Assembly (NCBI RefSeq): GCF_005517195.1
Contig: NZ_CP040244.1
Location: forward strand, 7,086,001 to 7,150,000
Source of the DNA: Streptomyces vilmorinianum
Lineage (GTDB): Bacteria > Actinomycetota > Actinomycetes > Streptomycetales > Streptomycetaceae
Direction of reading: 5' to 3'
Length of the DNA: 64,000 bases
Numbering within the stretch: the first letter of the stretch is position 1; the number at the start of each line of letters is the position of its first letter. The notes under the pieces are model-generated. The model was not told the origin of the DNA. It saw nothing but the letters and a program-made list of their open reading frames with translations, and did no database searches. Shown here piece after piece: positions 49,847 through 58,637 of this stretch. The position numbers were made by a program, and so were the translations under genes.

Positions 49847-52123
49847 ATGACCACGACGACCCCCGGCGCCGCCCAGGTCGAGCTCGCCATCGGCGGCATG
49901 ACCTGCGCCTCGTGCGCGGCCCGTATCGAGAAGAAGCTCAACCGCATGGACGGGGTCGAGGCCACCGTCAACTACGCCACCGAGAAGGCGAAGGTCACCT
50001 TCGACGCGGACGCCGACATCTCCGTCGCCGATCTGATCGCCACGGTCGAGGCCACCGGTTACACCGCCGCCGAGCCCGAGCGCGAGCGCGTCGCCGCCGC
50101 CGGCGCCGGCGACGAAGGGCCGTCCGACGAGGAGAAGGCCGACGAGGAGCTGCGGCCCCTCAAGCAGCGCCTGATCACCGCGGTCGCGCTCGCCGTGCCC
50201 GTCATCGCGATGGCGATGGTCCCGGCCCTGCAGATCGAGTACTGGCAGTGGCTGAGCCTCACGCTCGCCGCCCCGGTCGTCGTCTACGCAGCCTGGCCCT
50301 TCCACCGCGCCGCCTGGACCAACGCCCGGCACGGCGCGGCCACCATGGACACCCTGATCTCGGTCGGCACGATCGCCGCGTTCCTCTGGTCCCTGTGGGC
50401 GCTGTTCTTCGGCACCGCCGGTACGCCCGGCATGACGCACCCCTTCGAGTTCACGATCGCCCGCACCGACGGCGCCGGGAACATCTACCTGGAGGCCGCG
50501 GCGGGCGTCACCGCCTTCATCCTGGCCGGCCGGTACTTCGAGGCGCGCTCCAAGCGCAAGGCGGGCGCGGCGCTCAAGGCGCTGATGCAGCTGGGCGCCA
50601 AGGAGGTGACCGTTCTCAGGAACGGCCGCGAGGTCACCGTCCCGACCGCCGAACTCCAGGTCGGGGACCGCTTCCTGGTCCGCCCCGGCGAGAAGATCGC
50701 CACCGACGGCACGGTCGTCGAGGGCTCCTCCGCCGTCGACGCCTCCATGCTCACCGGCGAGTCCGTACCGGTCGAGGTCTCCGTCGGCGACTCCGTCACC
50801 GGCGCCACCCTGAACGCCGGCGGCCGCCTGGTCGTCGAGGCCACCCGCGTCGGCGCCGACACCCAGCTCGCCCGCATGGCCAAGCTCGTCGAGGACGCCC
50901 AGAACGGCAAGGCCGCCGCCCAGCGCCTGGCCGACAAGATCTCCGCCGTCTTCGTGCCGATCGTCATCGCGCTCGCGCTCGGCACGCTCGGCTTCTGGCT
51001 GGGTACGGGCTCCGGTCTGACCGCCGCGTTCACCGCCGCGGTCGCCGTCCTGATCATCGCCTGCCCCTGCGCCCTGGGCCTGGCCACCCCGACCGCGCTC
51101 ATGGTCGGCACCGGCCGCGGCGCGCAGCTCGGCATCCTGATCAAGGGCCCGGAGGTCCTGGAGACGACCCGCAAGGTCGACACCATCGTGCTCGACAAGA
51201 CCGGCACCGTCACCACCGGCCGGATGACCCTGATCAAGGTCCACACCGCCGACGGCGTGGACGAGACCGACGTCCTGCGGCTCGCGGGCGCCCTGGAGCA
51301 CTCCTCCGAGCACCCCATCGCCCAGGCCGTCGCCACCGGCGCCGCGGCCAAGGTCGGTACGCTCCCCACCCCCGAGGACTTCGCCAACATCCCCGGGCTC
51401 GGCGTCCAGGGCGTCGTCGACGGCCACGCCGTCCTCGTCGGCCGCGAGAAGCTGCTCGAAGAGTGGGCCATGGAGCTCCCGGAGGGCCTCAAGTCCGCGA
51501 AGGACGAGGCGGAGAAGGCCGGCAGGACGGCGATCGCGGTCGCCTGGGACGGCGAGGCGCGCGCGGTCCTGGAGGTCGCCGACGCCATCAAGGAGACCAG
51601 CCCGGAGGCCATCGAGCGGCTGCGCGCGCTCGGCCTGACCCCGATCCTGCTGACCGGTGACAACAAGGCGGTCGCCGAGTCCGTCGCCGCCGAGGTCGGC
51701 ATCGACGAGGTCATCGCCGAGGTCATGCCGCAGGACAAGGTGGACGTGGTCAAGCGCCTTCAGGGCGAGGGGCGTTCGGTCGCCATGGTCGGCGACGGCG
51801 TCAACGACGCCGCCGCGCTCGCCCAGGCCGACCTGGGCCTGGCGATGGGCACGGGCACGGACGCCGCCATCGAGGCCGGCGACCTGACGCTCGTACGGGG
51901 GGACCTGCGGGCCGCGGCCGACGCGATCCGGCTCTCCCGCAGGACGCTCGGCACGATCCGCTCGAACCTCTTCTGGGCCTTCGCCTACAACGTGGCCGCC
52001 CTGCCGCTCGCCGCGGCCGGACTGCTCAACCCGATGATCGCCGGTGCCGCGATGGCCTTCTCCTCGGTCTTCGTCGTCGGCAACAGCCTGCGCCTGCGCG
52101 GCTTCCAGGCCGCCGACCGATGA
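49847..52123 (+). CDS. copA: Copper-exporting P1B-type ATPase
   Basis: 758 residues. N-terminal heavy-metal domain with GMTCASCAARIEKKL, then eight transmembrane segments. The translocation motif is ACPCALGLATPTA (CPC), the actuator loop MLTGESVPVEV, phosphorylation site DKTGTVTTG, the SEHPIA histidine-proline motif of P1B pumps, and GDGVNDAAALAQAD. It exports Cu(I) from the cytoplasm. It lies between copZ and csoR in one operon; the csoR ribosome binding site overlaps its stop. Confidence 0.96.
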   Translation: MTTTTPGAAQVELAIGGMTCASCAARIEKKLNRMDGVEATVNYATEKAKVTFDADADISVADLIATVEATGYTAAEPERERVAAAGAGDEGPSDEEKADEELRPLKQRLITAVALAVPVIAMAMVPALQIEYWQWLSLTLAAPVVVYAAWPFHRAAWTNARHGAATMDTLISVGTIAAFLWSLWALFFGTAGTPGMTHPFEFTIARTDGAGNIYLEAAAGVTAFILAGRYFEARSKRKAGAALKALMQLGAKEVTVLRNGREVTVPTAELQVGDRFLVRPGEKIATDGTVVEGSSAVDASMLTGESVPVEVSVGDSVTGATLNAGGRLVVEATRVGADTQLARMAKLVEDAQNGKAAAQRLADKISAVFVPIVIALALGTLGFWLGTGSGLTAAFTAAVAVLIIACPCALGLATPTALMVGTGRGAQLGILIKGPEVLETTRKVDTIVLDKTGTVTTGRMTLIKVHTADGVDETDVLRLAGALEHSSEHPIAQAVATGAAAKVGTLPTPEDFANIPGLGVQGVVDGHAVLVGREKLLEEWAMELPEGLKSAKDEAEKAGRTAIAVAWDGEARAVLEVADAIKETSPEAIERLRALGLTPILLTGDNKAVAESVAAEVGIDEVIAEVMPQDKVDVVKRLQGEGRSVAMVGDGVNDAAALAQADLGLAMGTGTDAAIEAGDLTLVRGDLRAAADAIRLSRRTLGTIRSNLFWAFAYNVAALPLAAAGLLNPMIAGAAMAFSSVFVVGNSLRLRGFQAADR

Positions 52124-52133
52124 GGAGTTCGCC

Positions 52134-52415
52134 GTGGCCGGTTACGTACAGCACAAGGAAGACATCATCCGGCGCCTGAGGCGCATCGAGGGTCAGGTCC
52201 GGGGGGTGCAGCGGATGGTGGACGAGGACGTCTACTGCATCGACGTACTGACCCAGGTCTCCGCGATCAACGCGGCCCTGCAGTCCTGCGCCGTGGCCCT
52301 CCTGGACGAGCACCTCAGCTGCTGCGTCACCGAGGCGATCGCCCAGGGCGGGGACCAGGCGAAGGTGAAGGTGGGCGAGGCCTCGAAGGCCATCGCCCGG
52401 CTGATCAGGACGTAG
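52134..52415 (+). CDS. csoR: Copper-sensing repressor CsoR
   Basis: 93 residues from GTG 52134, with GAGGAG overlapping the copA stop. All-helical CsoR/FrmR family. Copper ligands are Cys35 (VYCIDVLTQ), His60 and Cys64 (DEHLSCCVTE), the C-H-C set of true CsoR with the usual spacing, and Tyr34 matches the second-shell tyrosine. Cu(I) binding releases DNA. It should act on the operators at 49345-49443 and probably 52599, so the operon is self-regulating. Confidence 0.95.
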   Translation: MAGYVQHKEDIIRRLRRIEGQVRGVQRMVDEDVYCIDVLTQVSAINAALQSCAVALLDEHLSCCVTEAIAQGGDQAKVKVGEASKAIARLIRT

Positions 52416-52433
52416 AACCGGACGAGAAGGATC

Positions 52434-52589
52434 TCAACCGCCCTTGTGCGAAGGGCAGTCGGCGGACAGCTTGACGCTCAGGCGAAGACAGAGCCCGAGC
52501 ACCTGGCGGAGGAGCGTCAGCTCCACCGAACCGGGCAGGCCGGGGCCGCAGACCTTCGCGCAGGGGCGGTTCCTCATGAGGGTCGACAT
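52434..52589 (-). CDS. 51-residue cysteine-containing protein under a copper operator
   Basis: Frame from ATG 52589: MSTLMRNRPCAKVCGPGLPG, SVELTLLRQVLGLCLRLSVK, LSADCPSHKGG, then TGA. Four cysteines (10, 14, 34, 45; the first two as CxxxC) and a His near the end could bind Cu(I). Its start lies 10 bp from a near-palindromic CsoR box. No family recognised. It is convergent with csoR (18 bp between stops). The coding case rests on the uninterrupted frame, cysteine pattern and operator; a ribosome binding site is not obvious (GGATGTCG). Confidence 0.5.
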   Translation of the reverse strand: MSTLMRNRPCAKVCGPGLPGSVELTLLRQVLGLCLRLSVKLSADCPSHKGG

Positions 52590-52598
52590 CCGGTCATC

Positions 52599-52616
52599 GT
52601 ACCCCTAGGGGGTATA
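52599..52616. promoter_or_regulatory. CsoR-type copper operator 4
   Basis: GTACCCCTAGGGGGTATA, centred on CTAG, matches the operators before copZ. It is placed between the divergent 51-residue ORF and the BlaI-type gene (51 bp before its start), so it could control either or both. Confidence 0.75.
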
Positions 52617-52666
52617 TCTCCGCCGGGTGAGCGGCCCGTACGATGGGCGGCCCGTAGGGGGAGGGG

Positions 52667-53269
52667 ATGCGCGTGCGCCGGCTGGGAGACCTCGAGGCCG
52701 AGATCATGGACCGGCTGTGGGCCTGGCAACGGCCCGCCACCGTCCGCGAGATCGTCGACGACATCAATCTGGGGCGGCACGTCGCCTACACGACGGTGAT
52801 GACGGTGGCGGACATACTCCACCGCAAGGGCTGGCTCCGCCGCGAGAAGGCGGGCAGGGCCTGGCTGTACGAACCGGTCCGCAGCCGCGAGGAGTACACC
52901 GCGGCCCTGATGCAGGACGCGCTCGGCGACAGCGCGGACCGCCCGGCCGCGCTGCTGCGCTTCGTGGAGACCATCTCGCCCGAGGACATGCAGGCCCTGG
53001 ACGCGGCGCTGCGTACGGCGCGCGGCCGCGCCGAGGGCGGGCACGGGGCTGGGCACGGGGCTGGGCACGGGGCTGGACCTGGAAGCGGATCCGGGAGCGG
53101 GCCCGGGGCTGGACCTGGAAGCGGACCCTGGAGCGGCCCCGGGGGTGGACCTGGAAGCGGACCCTGGAGCGGCCCTGGGGATGGACCTGGAAGCGGGCCC
53201 GGGGGTGGCCCCAGGGGCGGTCCCGGGGGCGGGACGCACGAGGCGACCATGCGTGGGGGCGTCGCGTGA
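52667..53269 (+). CDS. BlaI/CopY-family repressor with long Gly/Pro tail
   Basis: 200 residues; ATG after GGGGGAGGGG. The first 120 form a winged helix-turn-helix of the BlaI/MecI/CopY family (LGDLEAEIMDRLWAWQRPAT, VREIVDDINLGRHVAYTTVM, VADILHRKGWLRREKAGRAW) with a dimerisation region (AALLRFVETISPEDMQALDA). Family members normally end near here. This one continues with about 75 residues of GHGAGHGAGHGAG, then GPGSGPWSGPGGG-type repeats. The M56 peptidase gene overlaps by 4 bp, the usual repressor/sensor-protease pair; in BlaR systems the protease triggers cleavage of the repressor. Confidence 0.9.
   Translation: MRVRRLGDLEAEIMDRLWAWQRPATVREIVDDINLGRHVAYTTVMTVADILHRKGWLRREKAGRAWLYEPVRSREEYTAALMQDALGDSADRPAALLRFVETISPEDMQALDAALRTARGRAEGGHGAGHGAGHGAGPGSGSGSGPGAGPGSGPWSGPGGGPGSGPWSGPGDGPGSGPGGGPRGGPGGGTHEATMRGGVA
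53038..53230 (+). repeat. Tandem repeats encoding the repressor tail
   Basis: A 12-bp unit (GGGCACGGGGCT, three copies from 53039) is followed by units of 18-36 bp built on GGACCTGGAAGCGG. All stay in frame and end just before the repressor stop. Confidence 0.8.
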
Positions 53270-54177
53270 ACCACCACGCGCTGCTCCCCCTCGGATTCGC
53301 CCTGTCCACCGGGCTTCTGATCCCCTGGCTCCTCGTACGGGCCCGCTGGGCCCAGCAGGTGCCGCGGCTCGGTCTGGCGGTGTGGGCGGCGAGCGGCGCG
53401 GTGTTCGCCTTCTCGGCCGCGCTGCTCCCCGCCCAGCTGGTGCTCGCCGGGGACAGCAGCCACCGGCTGACCGACACGCTCCTCACGCTCTCGCTCCCCT
53501 CCCCCGCCACCCTGCTCGCCCTGTCGGGGCGCGAATACCTCGCCCTCGGCCTGGCCCTGGCGGTCCTCGCGCTGCCCGCCTGCGGTTTCGTACGGAAGGT
53601 GCTGCGGGCCCGGCGGGCACGGCAGCGGCACGCGGGGGTCCTGCGGCTCGTCGGACGGTACGACCCCGCGCTGCGGGCGACCGTGCTCGACCACGCGCGG
53701 CCCGCCGTCTACTGCCTGCCAGGCCGCGCGCGCCGGGTCGTCGTCTCCTCGGGCGCCGTGGACACCCTGACCGCGCCCCAGCTGGCGGCGGCGCTCGCGC
53801 ACGAGCGGGCGCACATCGCCGGCCGGCACCACCTGCTCGTCGCGGCGGCGGAGTCCTTCGCGGCCGTGTTCCCCCGGCTCCCGCTGGCACGGCACGGCGG
53901 GACGGCCGTACCGCTGCTGCTCGAAATGGCCGCGGACGACCGCGCGTTGCGCCGCTGCTCGCGCGACGCGCTGGCCACCGCGCTGTACGCGCTCGCCGCG
54001 GGCCAGGCACCGCGCGAGGCGTTCGGGGCGGGCGGGCCGTCGGCGGCGCTGCGGATGCGGCGCATTCTCGCTCCGCACAGTGCGGGACATCCGGTACTGC
54101 GGGGGCTGTTGACGATCGCGGCGGGGGCGGGGGCCGTGACGCCGCTGGCCATCGCGTGTTGTTCCGTGCCCGGGTAA
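53266..54177 (+). CDS. M56 family membrane metallopeptidase
   Basis: 303 residues from GTG 53266, overlapping the previous stop (GTGA). BlaR1/MecR1-type M56 peptidase domain: zinc motif ALAHERAHIAGRHH (HExxH), flanking membrane segments (LPLGFALSTGLLIPWLLV, AVWAASGAVFAFSAALL, YLALGLALAVLALPACGF and one at the C-terminus), and the downstream EMAADDRALRR carrying a probable third ligand. There is no penicillin-binding sensor domain, as usual for actinomycete M56 proteins. Cys residues (RRCS, ACCSVPG) might sense metal; with the copper operator upstream a copper-linked role is possible. Confidence 0.9.
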   Translation: MNHHALLPLGFALSTGLLIPWLLVRARWAQQVPRLGLAVWAASGAVFAFSAALLPAQLVLAGDSSHRLTDTLLTLSLPSPATLLALSGREYLALGLALAVLALPACGFVRKVLRARRARQRHAGVLRLVGRYDPALRATVLDHARPAVYCLPGRARRVVVSSGAVDTLTAPQLAAALAHERAHIAGRHHLLVAAAESFAAVFPRLPLARHGGTAVPLLLEMAADDRALRRCSRDALATALYALAAGQAPREAFGAGGPSAALRMRRILAPHSAGHPVLRGLLTIAAGAGAVTPLAIACCSVPG

Positions 54178-54303
54178 TTGACTCGGTTCATCGCCTCATT
54201 ACTAAGTGAATTCGTAGATTTCACATCGGTCACATCGGTCTGAATTCCCGGCTATCGTGGGTACGTTGGCGCTCAGGCTCGGCACGTCGAAGGGTACGAA
54301 CCA

Positions 54304-54783
54304 ATGCAGCTGGCTGACGTGCGGACGGCGGCTGCGTCCGACGCGACGACGATATCCAGGCTGCTGGCGGACGCCATTCGGGGCAGCTACGACGGAATCC
54401 TCGACGAAATCGCCGTCCGGCGTCTGATCTCGACGCAATGCGCACTTCCCCGTATCCGCGCGGAAATTGAAATTCCCGGCGGCGCGCCGGGCTGGCTGGG
54501 CTGGCTGGTGGCGACGGCCGAGGACGGCACGCTCGTCGGCGCGGCGGCGGGTGGGGTGCCGGTCCCGGGCGAGGGCGAGCTGTACGCGCTGTGCGTGGCG
54601 GAGGGGTCGCGACGGCGGGGGGTGGGGGCGGCGCTGCTTTCGGCGGCGGCGGATCGGATGCGGGGGTTCGGGGCGCGGGAACTCCGCGTGACCCTCCCGT
54701 CGGAGCGCGACCCGTGGCTCCCCTTCTACGAAGCGAGCGGCTTCACCCCACTGACCCCGACCCGCCTGACGCAAGCGCTCTGA
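54304..54783 (+). CDS. GNAT family N-acetyltransferase
   Basis: 159 residues. N-terminal VRTAAASDATTISRLLADAI is typical of GNATs, motif A is EGSRRRGVGAALLSAAADRM, and the C-terminal PFYEASGFTPL completes the fold. Substrate unknown. The 126 bp upstream are AT-rich for this genome, contain CACATCGGT twice in tandem (about 54221-54239), and probably hold the promoter. Confidence 0.88.
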   Translation: MQLADVRTAAASDATTISRLLADAIRGSYDGILDEIAVRRLISTQCALPRIRAEIEIPGGAPGWLGWLVATAEDGTLVGAAAGGVPVPGEGELYALCVAEGSRRRGVGAALLSAAADRMRGFGARELRVTLPSERDPWLPFYEASGFTPLTPTRLTQAL

Positions 54784-54961
54784 CCCTCCCCTCCCCGGGT
54801 TGCGGGCAGGCGTGGCAGATGTGCGCCATCGCGTGTTTGCGCCGTGGGAAGCGCTGGCGAGGCGGGGGGCCGTCGATTCAGGATGGGGGCAGCGGCGTGG
54901 ACCCCGGCGGCACGGGTGCCTCGTCCGGACGGCATGGACCGAGCGAGCCCCTGGAGGAGCG

Positions 54962-55798
54962 ATGCACACACCGAGCGGCGCCGCGCTCGCGCCGGTCCTG
55001 CCGTCCCGATACGACACGGTGGCCGACATCCTCCCCGGCCTGGAGTCTGTCGCCCCCGGCGACGAGCACTCGGTCTGGCTGTACGACGCCCTCCTCGGCC
55101 CCCACAGCGCGGACATCGTCCGCTACCTCGGCCTCGCCCGCGCCACCGGCGGCCCCGTCCTCGACCTCGGCTCCGGTGCGGGGCGGCTCGCCGTCCCCTT
55201 CGCCCGGCACGGCTTCGCCGTCGAGGCCGTCGACCGGGACGCCGCCGCCCTGGAGCGGCTCGAGGCCTGGGCCCGGCGCATCGGCCCCCAGGTCGCCGAG
55301 CTGATCGTCACCACCCGGGCCGACCTCACCGAGCTCCGCCTGCACGGCAGTTACCGGCTCGCGCTGCTCGCCGGCGCCATGGTGTCCGCCGTCCCCCCGA
55401 AGGCCCGCCCCGGTCTGCTGCGCGAGATCGCCTCGCACCTGGACACCGGCGGCGCCCTCGCCCTGGACTACACCGCCCACCTGCTCCCCGGTCTCGTCGC
55501 CGAGCCGCAGCGGACCTGGGCCTTCCAGGTCCCGCGGTTCGACGGGATCGACGAGTGGGTGGTGGCCCGGCAGGTCTTCGATCTGCGCGCGATGAGCGAG
55601 CGGATCACCTACTACGCGGCCAGGACCGGCAAGCTCTCCACCGAACGGGCCGTACTGACCACCGACAAGTGGATCGTCGACCCCGAGCACCTGGCCGCCG
55701 AGCTGCACTCCGCGGGCCTGCACATCGAGGGCCGGCGGCGGCACCGTATCGACGAACGCACCGAGAGCGTCCTGCTCGTCTGCCGGACGGATGATTGA
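54962..55798 (+). CDS. Class I SAM-dependent methyltransferase
   Basis: 278 residues; ATG after GGAGGAGCG. Rossmann-type methyltransferase: motif I VLDLGSGAGRLAVPFARHG, the acidic end of beta-2 VEAVDRDAAALERLEAW, and motif III/IV region YRLALLAGAMVSAVPPKARP. The N-terminal helical cap (RYDTVADILPGLESVAPGDE, HSVWLYDALLGPHSADI) is typical of small-molecule methyltransferases. It precedes the Fur-family gene by 55 bp on the same strand. Substrate unknown. Confidence 0.87.
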   Translation: MHTPSGAALAPVLPSRYDTVADILPGLESVAPGDEHSVWLYDALLGPHSADIVRYLGLARATGGPVLDLGSGAGRLAVPFARHGFAVEAVDRDAAALERLEAWARRIGPQVAELIVTTRADLTELRLHGSYRLALLAGAMVSAVPPKARPGLLREIASHLDTGGALALDYTAHLLPGLVAEPQRTWAFQVPRFDGIDEWVVARQVFDLRAMSERITYYAARTGKLSTERAVLTTDKWIVDPEHLAAELHSAGLHIEGRRRHRIDERTESVLLVCRTDD

Positions 55799-55817
55799 CA
55801 AAGAGGTACGATGCCCA

Positions 55818-55827
55818 CAAACGTTTG
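55818..55827. promoter_or_regulatory. Palindrome upstream of the Fur-family gene
   Basis: CAAACGTTTG, a perfect 10-bp AT-centred palindrome 26 bp before the start codon and 19 bp after the methyltransferase stop. A TTGACA lies just upstream (about 55796). A plausible self-regulation site. Confidence 0.35.
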
Positions 55828-55853
55828 AGCCGACCAGGTGGCGGGCGGAGAAG

Positions 55854-56297
55854 ATGGCAGTCGTGGAAGAGCTGACGGGCCGCGAGGCGGTGATCCAGCG
55901 CCTGCGCGATGTCGGTCTGCGGGTCACGGGCCCCCGCCTGGAGGTGCTCACGGTCCTCGCCTCGGCCGGCCATCTCGACGTGGAGGCGATCACCACCACC
56001 GCCCGCGAGCGCCTCGGCACGCTCACCAGCCAGGCCGTGTACGAGATGCTCCGCCACTTCCAGGAGACCGGCCTGGTCAGCAAGTTCGACCGCCCCGGCC
56101 TCCCGGCCGTCTTCGAGATCTCCGGACCGCCGCACCAGCACGCGCTCTGCGTGCGGTGCGGCCGCGTGGAGAACGTCGACGCCCCGGCCCCGAAGCCGCC
56201 CCGCGGCGCCCTGCCCGACTGGCGGACCAGCGACGCCGAGATCGTCTTCAAGGGACTGTGCCCCGACTGTGCACAGTCGTCCGAGACGTCGTCCTAG
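55854..56297 (+). CDS. Fur family transcriptional repressor
   Basis: 147 residues from the ATG at 55854 (GGAG upstream). DNA-binding winged helix RLRDVGLRVTGPRLEVLTVL, followed by TSQAVYEMLRHFQETGLV. The dimerisation part has the regulatory metal residues HQHALC and two structural zinc pairs, CVRCG and CPDC. It resembles the CatR/PerR-like peroxide-sensing branch of streptomycetes more than Fur or Zur, but I cannot fix the metal by reading. No catalase gene is adjacent. Confidence 0.9.
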   Translation: MAVVEELTGREAVIQRLRDVGLRVTGPRLEVLTVLASAGHLDVEAITTTARERLGTLTSQAVYEMLRHFQETGLVSKFDRPGLPAVFEISGPPHQHALCVRCGRVENVDAPAPKPPRGALPDWRTSDAEIVFKGLCPDCAQSSETSS

Positions 56298-56406
56298 GCG
56301 TCGTCCGAGACCACTTGAACCCCATGCGTGGCGTTCGAATGTATGGCAGGGTCTAGCGGGGCGATTCAACGGGATCCTCAGGGATCCGAGGGGAGTCTGC
56401 TGCGCT

Positions 56407-57426
56407 GTGTCCAAAAACGCCACCGGGACGCGTACGGGAAGCGAACAGGCCCTCGCGATCTACCTCGAGCTCCGCGCCCGGCCCGCCTGTTCCTTCGACG
56501 AGGTCGCGGACGGCCTGGCCCTCTCCGCCGAGGAGCGGGACCGCTGCCGTGGCGAACTCACCACCCTCGGCCTGATCGAACCCACCGCGAAGCGCCCGGT
56601 GATCGACCCCGACCTCGCCCTGGTCCGCCTCCTCCAGCACGAACGCGACCGGCTCGCGCACCGGCTCGCCGAGACCGGCCGGGCCCAGGCCACACTGGAG
56701 ACGCTGGCGGGCCCCTTCCTCCGGGCCGGTGCCGTCCCCCGTTCCGAGGTCGAGGTCGAGATCGTCTCCGATCCGCAGCGCGTCCGGCAGGAACTGGCCG
56801 GGCTCACCGACACCGTGCGCCGCTCCGTCCACTCCATGCACACCGGTTCGTTACGGCGCGAGGACATGGCCGAGGAGCTGGCGCGCGACCGGTGCCGCAC
56901 CGGGCGCGGGCTGCGGGTCCGCGCCATGTACAGCCGCCGGATCAGCTCCGTACCGGACATGGCGCAGCACCTGGAGGAGCGGGCCGCCCTCGGGGTCGAG
57001 ATCCGGCTCTCCCCCGTCGTACCGATGAACATGGTGCTCGCCGACGAGAACTTCGCGATGCTGCCCACCGATCCGCACAGCCCCGACTCCGCGACGATCC
57101 TCGCGCGCGGGCCCGGTCTGGTCCGCTCGTATCTCGCGCTGTACGAGTACTGCTGGCACGCGGCCGGCCCGTACGGCGACCGGCAGGCGGCCCCCGAGCA
57201 CGGCGGCGACGGGCTCTCCGAACAGCAGCGGGCCGCGCTGCGGATGCTCGCCTCCGGGATCAAGGACGAACAGGTCGCACGGAATCTGGGCGTCTCGCTG
57301 CGCACGGTCAGCCGGCTGCTGTCCGAGGTGATGCAGGAGCTGGACGCCGCGAGCCGCTTCGAGGCCGGCGTGAAGGCGGCGCGGCTCGGCCTGCTCGACG
57401 GCGAGGGTTACGAACGGGTCGGGTAG
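56407..57426 (+). CDS. LuxR-type regulator with TrmB-like N-terminus (first paralogue)
   Basis: 339 residues from GTG 56407. N-terminal winged-helix region (QALAIYLELRARPACSFDEV, ERDRCRGELTTLGLIEPT), a central sensor-like part (VEVEIVSDPQRVRQELAGLT ... ARGPGLVRSYLALYEYCWHA), and a C-terminal LuxR helix-turn-helix (GLSEQQRAALRMLASGIKDE, then QVARNLGVSLRTVSRLLSEV). This architecture is frequent in Streptomyces secondary-metabolite regions. It shares whole stretches with the next gene, so the two arose by duplication. Confidence 0.88.
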   Translation: MSKNATGTRTGSEQALAIYLELRARPACSFDEVADGLALSAEERDRCRGELTTLGLIEPTAKRPVIDPDLALVRLLQHERDRLAHRLAETGRAQATLETLAGPFLRAGAVPRSEVEVEIVSDPQRVRQELAGLTDTVRRSVHSMHTGSLRREDMAEELARDRCRTGRGLRVRAMYSRRISSVPDMAQHLEERAALGVEIRLSPVVPMNMVLADENFAMLPTDPHSPDSATILARGPGLVRSYLALYEYCWHAAGPYGDRQAAPEHGGDGLSEQQRAALRMLASGIKDEQVARNLGVSLRTVSRLLSEVMQELDAASRFEAGVKAARLGLLDGEGYERVG

Positions 57427-57552
57427 GCGCGGGAGTTCGGGTGGCGTATCGCGTGACGGGTGACACTGGGAAGATCGGCATGACGGACACCCGCCGAGCC
57501 GTATGACAAGGTGAGGCGGGGCGACTCGGACGACAAGGGGGGTCACTTCGCC

Positions 57553-58608
57553 ATGGTCACGACGGGCGGCGGCGGCGTCGGGAGTCAGGCGGTCGATCCC
57601 GCGCTGACCCTCTATCAGGAGCTGCGCAGGCGCGGCGTCTCCAGCTTCGGAGAGGTCTACGAGGAACTCGCGCTGGCGCCCGAGGAGTACGAGCGATGTC
57701 GCGGCGAACTGATCTCCCTCGGGCTCATCGTGCCGACGACGGCCACGCATGCGGCCCGCCAGGACCTCCAGGGCGGCACCTGGGCACCGGACGACGACAC
57801 GGTGGCGGTGATCGACCCGGAGATCGCCCTGCTCCGGCTGTTACAGCGGGAGCGTGAACGGCTGCGCGTCCACCTCGAGGAGGCCGACCGCGCGTACAGC
57901 ACCCTGGAGACGCTCGCGGGAACGTATCTGCGGGCCGGCTCCCTGGCCCGCTCCGACGTCGAGGTGGAGGTTCTCGGCGACTACCGGCGGATCCAGCAGG
58001 TGCTGGAGGACATCACCGACGTCATCCAGCACAGTCTGGCGTCGATGCACCCGACGTCCTTGGTCCGGGAGGTCGCCGACCGGGTGCTCAGCCGGGACCG
58101 TCGCCAGCTGGAGAACGGGGTGCGGGTCCGCGCCCTGTACAGCAACCGGGTCAACGCCTCCCCCGAGGTGACGGAGTTGCTCCGGCGCAGGGTGGAGCTG
58201 GGCGTCGAGATCCGCGTCTCGCCCGTCGTCCCCATGACCATGATCATCGCGGACGCGCAGTTCGCCGTGCTGCCGGCCAACCCGGCGGAGCCGATGGCGG
58301 GTGCGGTGCTGGCCCGCGGGCCCGCGCTGGTCCGCTCGTATCTGGCGCTGTACGAGCACTGTTGGCACACCGCGACCCCGTACGGCGACGGCATCGCGCC
58401 CGAGCACGGCGGCGACGGCCTCTCCGAGCAGCAGCGCGCGGCGCTGCGGATGCTCGCCTCGGGCATGAAGGACGAGAAGATCGCCCGCAATCTGGGGGTC
58501 TCCCTGCGCACGGTGAGCCGCATGCTGTCCGAGCTGATGCAGGAAATGGGTGCCACCAGTCGCTTCGAGGCGGGCGTGCGCGCATTCCGGCTCGGCTGGC
58601 TGGACTGA
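57553..58608 (+). CDS. LuxR-type regulator with TrmB-like N-terminus (second paralogue)
   Basis: 351 residues from the ATG at 57553. Same architecture as its neighbour; shared blocks include YLRAGSLARSDVEVEVLGDY, the central region with RVRALYSNRVNASPEVTELL, ARGPALVRSYLALYEHCWHT and GGDGLSEQQRAALRMLASGM. It has an extra ~15-residue insert near position 75 (HAARQDLQGGTWAPDDD). A terminator follows. It is convergent with the small secreted peptide gene, with a 110-bp gap. Confidence 0.9.
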   Translation: MVTTGGGGVGSQAVDPALTLYQELRRRGVSSFGEVYEELALAPEEYERCRGELISLGLIVPTTATHAARQDLQGGTWAPDDDTVAVIDPEIALLRLLQRERERLRVHLEEADRAYSTLETLAGTYLRAGSLARSDVEVEVLGDYRRIQQVLEDITDVIQHSLASMHPTSLVREVADRVLSRDRRQLENGVRVRALYSNRVNASPEVTELLRRRVELGVEIRVSPVVPMTMIIADAQFAVLPANPAEPMAGAVLARGPALVRSYLALYEHCWHTATPYGDGIAPEHGGDGLSEQQRAALRMLASGMKDEKIARNLGVSLRTVSRMLSELMQEMGATSRFEAGVRAFRLGWLD

Positions 58609-58637
58609 CCGGACGAGTCGCCTCCAAAAAACAAATC

